Shown: positions 29,859-37,905 of the stretch, in pieces
How the letters are laid out: each line of letters begins with the position of its first letter
How positions within the stretch are numbered: position 1 is the first letter of the stretch
Source of the DNA: Sedimentisphaerales bacterium
GTDB lineage: Bacteria > Planctomycetota > Phycisphaerae > Sedimentisphaerales > Anaerobacaceae
Direction of reading: 5' to 3'
Assembly (NCBI GenBank): GCA_016932835.1
Contig: JAFGCD010000017.1
Coordinates: 1-64,000 of the forward strand
Length of the DNA: 64,000 bases
The notes under the pieces: model-generated
Databases searched by the model: none
Seen by the model: the letters and a program-made list of their open reading frames with translations, nothing else
What the model was told of the DNA's origin: nothing
Made by a program: the position numbers and the translations under genes

Positions 29859-31379
29859 CTACTTGGTGGTTTGTGTTGTCTCTATGAGGCCGACGGTCCG
29901 GTTGTTTTCGGTGAAGTATTGCTTTGCGACTCTCTGTATATCGTCGGCGGCGACCTTTTCAATCTTGTCGAGCTGGTGAAAGAGGTTTCTCCAGTCTCCG
30001 GTAACGACTTCGTAGTAAGTCAGTTGTGCCGCGAGGCCGGAATTGGAATCGAGCTGGCGAATCAATGAGGCCCTGGCGCGTGTCTTGGCCTTTTCGAGTT
30101 CGGCGGGCGAGACAGGTTCGGCCTTGAGCCTTTCGATCTGTTCGTAGATGGCGCTTAGGGATTCGTCGTTGGTATGTCCCCTTGCGGGAACGGCGTAGAA
30201 GAGGAAGAGGTTGGGATATTTGTCGCCGGGCATGCCCTGGAATCCGGAGGCATAGACGGCGATTTTCTTGTCCTTTACGAGGTCCTTGTAGAGGCGGCTT
30301 GTTCGGCCTATTCCGACGATGTCGGTGATTGCGTCGAAGACGGCGTTGTCATCGTGGAGTATGCCGGGCTTGTGATAGCCGACGAGGACGAAGGGCTGGG
30401 CGGGGTCGTTGAGGACGACGGTTCTTGGCCCAAGCTGGGGCGGTTCGACGGTCTCTACGGGTTCGGGCGTGGGTCCGCCTGGGATGCGTGCGAAGTACTT
30501 TTTTGCGAGTTTTTTGACCTGCTGCGGGTCCACGTCGCCGACAATCGCTATTGCAAGGTTGCCGGGGCCGTAGTATTTGCGGAAGAACCGCTCCGCTTCG
30601 GGGCGGGTGAGGGTTTCGATGTCACTCATGTGGCCTATTATGCTGTCGCCATAGGGATGGGCCTTGTATGCGACGGCCATGAACTCTTCGACGAGGCGGC
30701 CTGTGGGCTGGGACTCTATCGAGAGGCGGCGTTCCTCCATTACGACATCCTTTTCCTTGTAGAATTCCCTGAGGACGGGATTTGCGAATCTGTCGGACTC
30801 CATGAGCATCCAGAGCTCGATCTTGTTGGAGGGGAGGCTGACGATGTACTGGGTGGCGTCCTGGCTGGTGTATGCGTTGAATCCTGCGCTTCCGTGTCTG
30901 GCGAAGACCTCTTCGTATTCATCGTGGACGATAAATTGCTGTGCCTTTTCCTGTGCGGCCTTGAATTCCTCGGTTAGGCGTTCGATTCGGGCATTGTCGG
31001 CGTTCTGGGCTTTTCTGCGTTCGGCCTTTATTTCGAGAAACAGCTCGTCGATTTCGGCCATTACTTTCGCTTCGGCTTTGCAGTCCTTTGCGCCGACGGT
31101 CTTTGTTCCCTTGAACGCCATGTGCTCGAAGAGGTGCGCCAGGCCGGTGATTCCGCGGACTTCGTCCGAGGCTCCGACATTGGCGTAGATGTGGAACGAG
31201 ACAACAGGGGCCTGGGGGCGTTCGAGTACGATGAACTTCAGGCCGTTGTCGAGCTGGAATTCGGTGACCCGCTTTTCGAATTCGGCGAGGTCCTGGGCCT
31301 GGAGGGGCCTGCCGGGAAAGAGAGATACGGCAAGCAGCAAGCTTACCAGGGCCGGTATCGCGATCTTGGTTTTTCGCAT
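29859..31379 (-). CDS. M16 family zinc metallopeptidase (catalytic)
   Basis: GLAHLFEHMAFKGTKT contains HxxEH; GNLAIAIVGDVDPQQVKKLAKKYF. Confidence 0.9.
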   Translation of the reverse strand: MRKTKIAIPALVSLLLAVSLFPGRPLQAQDLAEFEKRVTEFQLDNGLKFIVLERPQAPVVSFHIYANVGASDEVRGITGLAHLFEHMAFKGTKTVGAKDCKAEAKVMAEIDELFLEIKAERRKAQNADNARIERLTEEFKAAQEKAQQFIVHDEYEEVFARHGSAGFNAYTSQDATQYIVSLPSNKIELWMLMESDRFANPVLREFYKEKDVVMEERRLSIESQPTGRLVEEFMAVAYKAHPYGDSIIGHMSDIETLTRPEAERFFRKYYGPGNLAIAIVGDVDPQQVKKLAKKYFARIPGGPTPEPVETVEPPQLGPRTVVLNDPAQPFVLVGYHKPGILHDDNAVFDAITDIVGIGRTSRLYKDLVKDKKIAVYASGFQGMPGDKYPNLFLFYAVPARGHTNDESLSAIYEQIERLKAEPVSPAELEKAKTRARASLIRQLDSNSGLAAQLTYYEVVTGDWRNLFHQLDKIEKVAADDIQRVAKQYFTENNRTVGLIETTQTTK

Positions 31380-31465
31380 TTTAGTACTCCGTTAACGAGG
31401 ATTCGGTATCTCAGCAGACATATTCATACCAGAGAAGCGGCGCGGCGGCAAGCGGCATTTGCGTT

Positions 31466-32950
31466 TTAGTTGTAGAAGAAGTATGCGGTCGCTTTGCAGT
31501 CGGAATGGACTTTCAGGCGGACCCAGTGGGCGCTGAAGGCGTCGGGGAATTCGTGGTGCTCGTACTTATTCTGGGCGGAAACTGAGACGGTTTTGTAGTG
31601 GCTCCAGGAGCCGTTGCCGAGGAAATCGACTTCGATTGTGAAGTCGATGTTTCTTTCCTGGTCGTGGGCGAGGTGGAGGACCTTTTTGTCGAATCCTGTC
31701 ATCAGGAAGGGGTCGGAGACCTGGCCTTTCGCAACTTCGGTCTGCCGCCACGGCCCTCCCCATCCTGCGGGCTTGCCCATTTTCCAGAGGTCGTCTATGC
31801 TGCCGAACCAGAGGCCGGACTGGGGCTGTCCTTCATCGTGGTCGATCTGGTCTGAGGCCATTACGAACATTCCCCGCCAATGGCAGAAATCGGGAACGAC
31901 CCGGAGGTGGGTGCATATCGGCCGAACGGCCCATACTTTGCCCTGGTAGGCGATGGCGGGCAGGTCGTAGAACATTCCGTGAACGTCCATCAGGAAGCGC
32001 TCCGTCTGGGCGTGGCGTATTCTCATCCATTCGGTGTTCCAGGTGTGGTCCCAGCGGTGGCTTGCTTTGGGCAGCAGGTATCTGGACCACTTGCCGTTAT
32101 TGAAGACCCTGAGAATAACCGAAGATTTGTTCCATCCTGTCGCGAAGATAGTGGTTCCTCCGTAACCGGGGCCGCCTCCTCCTCCGACGCCGATGAAGGG
32201 ATTGTCTTCGATAACGGTCCATCTTTTGCCGTCCCATTCTGCGAGGCGGCCCGCCCGGCGCTTATCGAGGAATTCGTTTTCGTCGTAGGTATTGTTTGCG
32301 ACGACGACGCGCCCGGCGGCGGAAAATGCGCCCTTGAAATGGGGCTTGCTGCCGGCGGGCAGGTCGAGCTCGGTGACAAGGTCGCAGAGTTTTTCGGCTT
32401 CGAGGGTATGAACATCGACCTGCCAGAATCGGCCTTCCATGCCGAGGAAATATACCTTGTTTTTCGGATCGGTAAGGTGGGCGACCGTGGCGGTGAGCCT
32501 GTAGTTCTTGAGGGCTTCGATTGTCCGGACGTTTCCATTGGGGTCAATCGCGTGCGGGCCGATGAATGCCTGGCCCGAGGGCCAGTGGGGCATTCGGTTT
32601 GCGAATGTCCCGGTGACCGAAGCGGGGTGGCGGCGCATTGTCATATCTTCGCTGATTTCGTAGAGGCCGAGGCCGCTGCCGTTGATGTGTGCGACGTATC
32701 CGACTGCCCAGAGCTTGTCGGCCCACGGTATGAGGGCGCCGATACCGGCTTCGGAGTCGCTTCCGATGCCCTTTGCCATTACGGTAAGGTTCGGGAAGAC
32801 GCCGTTCACCGCGACGGGGCCTGCGTTGCGGGATTCGGGGTCGCCGGCGGGCATCGCAACGGCCGGGGCGAGGAGGTGCGATGCAATTACGAGCAGGATT
32901 GCGCGGCGATGACTGCGGGAGAGAGAGGACGTTGTGTCGCGTTTGTTCAT
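31466..32950 (-). CDS. Secreted hypothetical protein
   Basis: 494 aa, signal peptide, GSWSHYKTVSVSAQNKYEHHEFPDAFSAHWVRLKVHSDCKATAYFFYN C-terminus. Confidence 0.6.
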   Translation of the reverse strand: MNKRDTTSSLSRSHRRAILLVIASHLLAPAVAMPAGDPESRNAGPVAVNGVFPNLTVMAKGIGSDSEAGIGALIPWADKLWAVGYVAHINGSGLGLYEISEDMTMRRHPASVTGTFANRMPHWPSGQAFIGPHAIDPNGNVRTIEALKNYRLTATVAHLTDPKNKVYFLGMEGRFWQVDVHTLEAEKLCDLVTELDLPAGSKPHFKGAFSAAGRVVVANNTYDENEFLDKRRAGRLAEWDGKRWTVIEDNPFIGVGGGGGPGYGGTTIFATGWNKSSVILRVFNNGKWSRYLLPKASHRWDHTWNTEWMRIRHAQTERFLMDVHGMFYDLPAIAYQGKVWAVRPICTHLRVVPDFCHWRGMFVMASDQIDHDEGQPQSGLWFGSIDDLWKMGKPAGWGGPWRQTEVAKGQVSDPFLMTGFDKKVLHLAHDQERNIDFTIEVDFLGNGSWSHYKTVSVSAQNKYEHHEFPDAFSAHWVRLKVHSDCKATAYFFYN

Positions 32951-33170
32951 TTTTCCGCTCCTTCTGCGAAAGACAATACGGGCACGGGCTCGAATGAAGG
33001 CCCATGCGGGGGAGTCTATATGGATGGTGCGGCTGTGTCAAGACGGCGGGAAGATTGGGGTGCTCATTGTGTTGCAAATCGGCGGAGGTCTGTTAGAATG
33101 GGGGCCGGTCGCAGGCTGCGGGCAGTCGGGGCGTTTTTCGCCGCCGGGCCTGCGGGCTTTTTTGAAATCC

Positions 33171-33255
33171 GGAGCAGTGGCAGAGTGGTTGATCGCGACG
33201 GTCTTGAAAACCGTTGTGCCGAAAGGCACCGGGGGTTCGAATCCCTCCTGCTCCG
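33171..33255 (+). tRNA. tRNA-Ser(TGA)
   Basis: Acceptor GGAGCAG/CTGCTCC, anticodon loop CTTGAAA, long variable arm, T-arm GGGGGTTCGAATCCCTCC; CCA not encoded. Confidence 0.95.
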
Positions 33256-33260
33256 TTGGG
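33238..33260 (+). repeat. att-like direct repeat copy A (tRNA-Ser 3' end)
   Basis: CGAATCCCTCCTGCTCCGTTGGG, repeated exactly at 34316..34338 and over 18 bp at 35507..35524. Confidence 0.85.
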
Positions 33261-33471
33261 AGGGATTCGAATCCGAGGAGGTCTGCGGGAGAAGCTCCGT
33301 GGGGAGGTAAAATCTGCCAAAGAATATGAAGAAAACTGTCTTCTATGCGTATATTGAACAGAGCAGTATAACGCAGGCTATTGACAGTGCTGTGGGGGTT
33401 GCCGATACTGTTCTGAGGCCGGTTTAAGTCGGTCTATCGAGAGAACACGGACAATTTTACAAGAGAACAAA

Positions 33472-34179
33472 ATGGATTTTGAAGCGGTTGGCAATTCATG
33501 CCTGTTTTGGGGTGGAGTGTGGGTTGGAGTAGGAGCGATCTCCGTCTCTGGCGGTTGGTTTTTGCTTGGTATCTACCAGCAAGCAAATAACTGGTTGCGA
33601 AAACGGCGGCGCTTCAAAGTTGCTGTCTTACGTAGAGGCTCAATCTTGTTAGCTTGGGTAATTCTGGTCCTCGGAGGCTCATTTCTGATAGGCAAGGGTA
33701 GCACGCTCACGACAAAGGGATGGAACATTTTGGATAATCATAGCCAGAAGCAAGCGTTGATTGTGGCCGCTATACGCGAGTGGAAGCTCAACGATGACTT
33801 GTTGCCGTTGTGCCATTTTGAGGAGACAGATGAAAGCGTGCTTGCAGAACGATGGCAATATCCCCGCTTTGAATGGAACGCCTCAAGCACACTTTATTCC
33901 TCGCCCTTATTCAACGTGAATCATTCGGGGGATTCAGAACTCTTGAAATCGGCCAGGAATTACCTATTTGTCGTCCGTGTCGTTCAAGAGGAGCTGGATG
34001 TAGTTGATGGGAAGCTCCATGCAGCACTAACAGCAAGCAAGCCGTTGGAGTACCACCGAGTTACTAACACTTCCAAGGATATCAAGATTTTCCTGGCTGT
34101 GCACAGGGGCCTGGGCAAATTATTGGAAGAGAAATACCCTGAGAACTGGCGGAAGGCCTTGAGAACACCTGAAGAGTGA
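33472..34179 (+). CDS. Hypothetical membrane protein (2 TM segments) in tRNA-Ser island
   Basis: 235 aa, two N-terminal hydrophobic segments then a soluble domain; no known family recognised. Confidence 0.6.
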   Translation: MDFEAVGNSCLFWGGVWVGVGAISVSGGWFLLGIYQQANNWLRKRRRFKVAVLRRGSILLAWVILVLGGSFLIGKGSTLTTKGWNILDNHSQKQALIVAAIREWKLNDDLLPLCHFEETDESVLAERWQYPRFEWNASSTLYSSPLFNVNHSGDSELLKSARNYLFVVRVVQEELDVVDGKLHAALTASKPLEYHRVTNTSKDIKIFLAVHRGLGKLLEEKYPENWRKALRTPEE

Positions 34180-34315
34180 GGCAGTGGTCTGCTTTTCGAT
34201 TTTTTTTTGTAAGCTGGTTTGTAAGCAGTGGATTGAGCTTTTGGTAAATTACTGCTTCTGCTGGAGGTAGGATTTTCAAGCGATGTTTCGAGACGCCGAA
34301 GGCGAGCCGCGAAAG

Positions 34316-34338
34316 CGAATCCCTCCTGCTCCGTTGGG
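34316..34338 (+). repeat. att-like direct repeat copy B
   Basis: 23/23 identity to tRNA-Ser 3' end and flank (CGAATCCCTCCTGCTCCGTTGGG). Confidence 0.85.
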
Positions 34339-34564
34339 CGTTCTTTAGAAGGGATTGCAGTATCCTCCGATACGCGTGGTTGGAGAGGCCGAAGGCAAGC
34401 GGCTGTTTGTCACGCGGAGCAAAGGTGTACGGTGAGTGTAACTGGAGTGCCGGCGGCTCAGAGGAGCGGAAACGGCGAGAATGCCGTAACATCGCCCCTC
34501 CACAGCGGTATTACTTGAATTGAAGCGAAAAACTATACTTGAAAGAAAGCAGTGCAATACCACA

Positions 34565-34634
34565 ATAACAAACGGAGCTGAAATCGTCTCCTAATTCAGA
34601 GACCTTTTTGTCTCATTCTTGCTGACGACGTACA
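34565..34634. repeat. 70-bp dispersed repeat, copy 2
   Basis: 68/70 identical to window positions 1..70. Confidence 0.9.
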
Positions 34635-34916
34635 TACTGTAACCGACTCAAGTGCCGCATACTCCCACCCTTCAGCAGACGCGCTATTCAGATGATTCTC
34701 GATCTTTCTTGCCTTGCTCCCTGCACTAATGCAGAACCAATCGCTTATTACCTTGTATTCTGCTCTCATAAGAAGCTTCCTTTCCTGTGATACCGAAAAG
34801 CTATCATGGTCATGAACAGGATACCACGAAATCCCTACAGGAGCAAGGAGTCGATATGGCTCGACAGGAGAGTGGGCGGCTTACCCCCGAAATAAAGGGA
34901 AATAAGAAAAGACTGC

Positions 34917-34944
34917 TTGCACAATCACACGGATGTGGTATAAT
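34917..34944 (+). promoter_or_regulatory. Sigma70-type promoter with extended -10 upstream of mini zinc-finger ORF
   Basis: TTGCAC (34917-34922), 16-nt spacer, TGGTATAAT (TATAAT 34939-34944); followed by hairpin AAAGATT-AGA-AATCTTT at 34958..34974. Confidence 0.6.
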
Positions 34945-35041
34945 CAACAAAATACATAAAGATTAGAAATCTTTAGGCCCCAGACGAAGACAACTGATCT
35001 TTGCAACTTCTCTGTTGGTGATCTACCTGATAGGAGTGAAG

Positions 35042-35203
35042 ATGGCGAAGAAACTAAAAACTTCGGCTGAGGGCAGGAAATGCAAGTTTCCACACTGTGG
35101 ACATCCCTTGAGTATCTACAATCATGAGGATTACTGTCATATACATCGGAATCAGACGGCTCAGGAGAGAATGCCCAAGATTCCATATCACCATCCTATA
35201 TAA
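35042..35203 (+). CDS. Small putative zinc-binding protein
   Basis: 53 aa: MAKKLKTSAEGRKCKFPHCGHPLSIYNHEDYCHIHRNQTAQERMPKIPYHHPI; CxxxxC and CxxH pair suggest a zinc site. Confidence 0.6.
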   Translation: MAKKLKTSAEGRKCKFPHCGHPLSIYNHEDYCHIHRNQTAQERMPKIPYHHPI

Positions 35204-35291
35204 ATTGACGCTATGGAGCACCTTTTCACTGTCGGAGACGGTTCTTCCTTGATTAAGCAACTTTCTTTCTGCAAATTCCTTTTTGCTTTAA

Positions 35292-35489
35292 GGCGGGGGT
35301 GTCGTTTTCCACTGCCATATTCAGATACCTTTTGCCTGTCTGCCAATCCTCGTCAGTCTCCAACAAGAACGACCGTCGAAAAATCGCCGAATTCTGAGCA
35401 AAGACGGACAATTACTGCTACCGTTTCTGGAGCTGATCGGCAACATCGCTGGGTGGGATAACCCAAGCGACCTATTGACCAGAGCATGA
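35292..35489 (+). pseudogene. Start-less open frame, possible C-terminal gene remnant next to att copy C
   Basis: Hand translation between stops: GGGVVFHCHIQIPFACLPILVSLQQERPSKNRRILSKDGQLLLPFLELIGNIAGWDNPSDLLTRA*; protein-like, no ATG. Confidence 0.3.
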
Positions 35490-35506
35490 GAAACTCCTTG
35501 CGTAGC

Positions 35507-35524
35507 ATCCCTCCTGCTCCGTTG
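35507..35524 (+). repeat. att-like direct repeat copy C
   Basis: ATCCCTCCTGCTCCGTTG, 18/18 identity to tRNA-Ser 3' end. Confidence 0.8.
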
Positions 35525-35848
35525 TTGTCATAGGGGGACATTGTGTCTTTTCCATTACCTAACTGTCTTGGAGATAAGCGTTTGGGATTCTCGGCTGTTT
35601 TGGCTGTGTTCTCCGGTTGGCTGCTAAACGAGGCCAACCGGCAACAAATAGCTCCCAATTTTCCTTGCCCTGCTACGTATCTAAGGGATATTCTATTTGC
35701 ATAACTAAAGAAATGAATTCACTGGACTTTTGACGTCGCAACTGAGACCGGCAGATATCAAAGCAAGCAGACGTGGGAAGCTCAGTGCCCCGATACGAGG
35801 CGCTGCTCCCACGAAAAGGTGAGAATCCAGACAAATGGAGAGGCCAGA

Positions 35849-36799
35849 ATGGGAATCAGTGAGGAGACAATCGTCCGAGTTTTGAGCGTTTCCGCTCTGT
35901 CGATCTTAGCCCTGCTTATATGGCTTATAGAGGGGCCTCGCAAACTGAAGTCATTTGTCCATGGTTCCGTTTGTGTGGCCGCCTGCTTTGCCTTCCTATT
36001 CGCCCTTGAGTTTGTTGACCACCTTCATCCTCTTTGGCTCCAACTCGTCGTACTATTCCCCGTTCTTTTTCTCATACTCGTCCTATGTTTTGCTCTCTGG
36101 ACGTGGCTTGAGCGCAAAATCGACCCACTCAGACCTCAACGAGAAGCCACCGAAAAAGCAAGAATCCGTAGAAACTATATCGAGCACGAACGCCGCTCGA
36201 AAGAATTGGAGGCTGAAATTGCCGAACTCAACCGCGAGTTTGATGAAATAGACCCCTTTTTAGACCAAGCCACCACCGATGAGGAACTGGAGCGATTGAT
36301 TGACATCAATGCGGCTGATGAAAAAGAGCCAAGTGGAATAAGCCACCAGCGACGAGAGAAGCTAATCCGGGATACAGAGGAGCGAATCAGGATGTGGCCT
36401 CCCATCAAGTTTAAGCTTGCCAAGGCCCACCAGCAAGACGCCCGAGTAAGAATCGAAGACTCTCCACTCACGGACGATGAAATCAGCATAGCGGAAGCTT
36501 GCGCCTCCCAAGATTTTATCGTCGAGTACATGGTAAACCGGCGTGCAGCCCTGCTGCGTGGTGCTTCCGCAAAGGAAATTGACACCTTGACAGAGGAGTG
36601 GGCGGAATATCACGAGGTCGATGTGGATGCGCTGGATTACGATTGGGTCGGCGCACTGCCCTTGAAGCTAAAGAAGATAAGGCGTATGGATAATGAAGCT
36701 GAAAAAGAAGCTGCAATCGAGGCTTTAGCATTGGAAGAAGTTCTGAAAACAGAGAAAGATACCGGCTCCGGGAGAGAACGCCCAACGAGTCAACAATAA
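35849..36799 (+). CDS. Hypothetical membrane protein with cytoplasmic coiled-coil region
   Basis: TM segments at the N-terminus then charged helical region; start MGISEETIVRVLSVSALSILALLIWL. Confidence 0.6.
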   Translation: MGISEETIVRVLSVSALSILALLIWLIEGPRKLKSFVHGSVCVAACFAFLFALEFVDHLHPLWLQLVVLFPVLFLILVLCFALWTWLERKIDPLRPQREATEKARIRRNYIEHERRSKELEAEIAELNREFDEIDPFLDQATTDEELERLIDINAADEKEPSGISHQRREKLIRDTEERIRMWPPIKFKLAKAHQQDARVRIEDSPLTDDEISIAEACASQDFIVEYMVNRRAALLRGASAKEIDTLTEEWAEYHEVDVDALDYDWVGALPLKLKKIRRMDNEAEKEAAIEALALEEVLKTEKDTGSGRERPTSQQ

Positions 36800-37380
36800 G
36801 TTAAGAGAGGTATCTCGTTGGGACCGCATTGGAGCCCCACGCAATCTTCCCAGAACCTCTCACCGTTACGTTGCGCGCGACTCGCAAGAAAAGATGCTCT
36901 TGCAGCTCAATCCACGGTATGCAGTAAGTTCAGCCTTGGGGGACATTCGTAAGGCTTGCATGGCGGTAAAACAGCGGAAAAATCTTTCGGTATGGGTCTA
37001 TTAAGATTGGAGAGTTCAGGACCGAAACAACGAGATTAATACAACGTTGTCCTTGTGCGGGGGTATTACTGGAATTGAAACGGTCTTCGATGTGCAATAA
37101 TCATAGTTTCGGCAAGAACCTCTCAGGATTTCTTTGGGCGCATTCAGGGCGCTGCCGGGAAAGGCGGGGATCAGGGGATTCAGGATTGGCGGCGGTTTTA
37201 TCGGGTCTTTTTCGGGGGCGGCGGCCTTCCAAAGATAAATCAGCGGTGATTTGCAGCAATAATTTGACATGGCTTTGGCGTGGGGCGGGATTGAATCTTA
37301 TATTTTACAGTGTAGGGGCGGTGTATGGTTCGGGCCCCGATTGTTCAGTGCTGTTCGTCAGCAGAAAGAGGTTTGCAGCT

Positions 37381-37626
37381 ATGAAAACGATAGAACTCTC
37401 AGACGAGTTGTACGAGGAACTGAAGGGCTTCGTCGCGGACCCGTTCGACGATACCGCGGAGATCGTAATCGGCCGACTGATCACGATAGCGAACAAGGCC
37501 AAGGATCGGTGGTCTCCCCTTGACGACTGCCCGAGCAGCAGTGTCGAGGAAGTGACGATGGCTTCCCGCACGAGGATGTCATACGAGGAACCCGAAGGCA
37601 TCGACGATTCCCCCGTAGTGCTGTAA
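37381..37626 (+). CDS. Small protein with SeqA-N/ribbon-helix-helix-like N-terminus
   Basis: MKTIELSDELYEELKGFVADPFDDTAEIVIGRLI resembles the SeqA N-terminal / RHH pattern MKTIEVDdELYxyI. Confidence 0.5.
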   Translation: MKTIELSDELYEELKGFVADPFDDTAEIVIGRLITIANKAKDRWSPLDDCPSSSVEEVTMASRTRMSYEEPEGIDDSPVVL

Positions 37627-37671
37627 GGCTAAGAGCCGCGGCGGCGGCTTAGAAGCCCTCATCTGATTTCG

Positions 37672-37694
37672 GGGCCGGATGCTTCGTCCGGCCC
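37672..37694 (+). terminator. Hairpin after small RHH-like gene (no T-run)
   Basis: GGGCCGGA-tgcttcg-TCCGGCCC; a second hairpin follows immediately (GAGCG-AGAA-CGCTC). Confidence 0.35.
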
Positions 37695-37905
37695 AACATG
37701 CCGAGCGAGAACGCTCACGGCAGAGTATTCATTTCACAACTGCCCCTTCCTTAAGAGCATCAGACGCTTTAACTCGTGCGGAGAAAGCGGGACAGCAGAG
37801 GTTTTCATTTGACTTCTTCGTCCGGCTGTCTATCATGTCAACAAAGGTTCGCTCGATGCCTGCAGCCGGTGCGGCAGAAGGCGTTGTGATGGTGTAAGCT
37901 CTACG

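Noticed and set aside
31880-33310. 476-aa + strand ORF reading through to the tRNA-Ser gene
   Set aside because: Antisense to the secreted 494-aa protein and runs through the tRNA; composition typical of a shadow frame.
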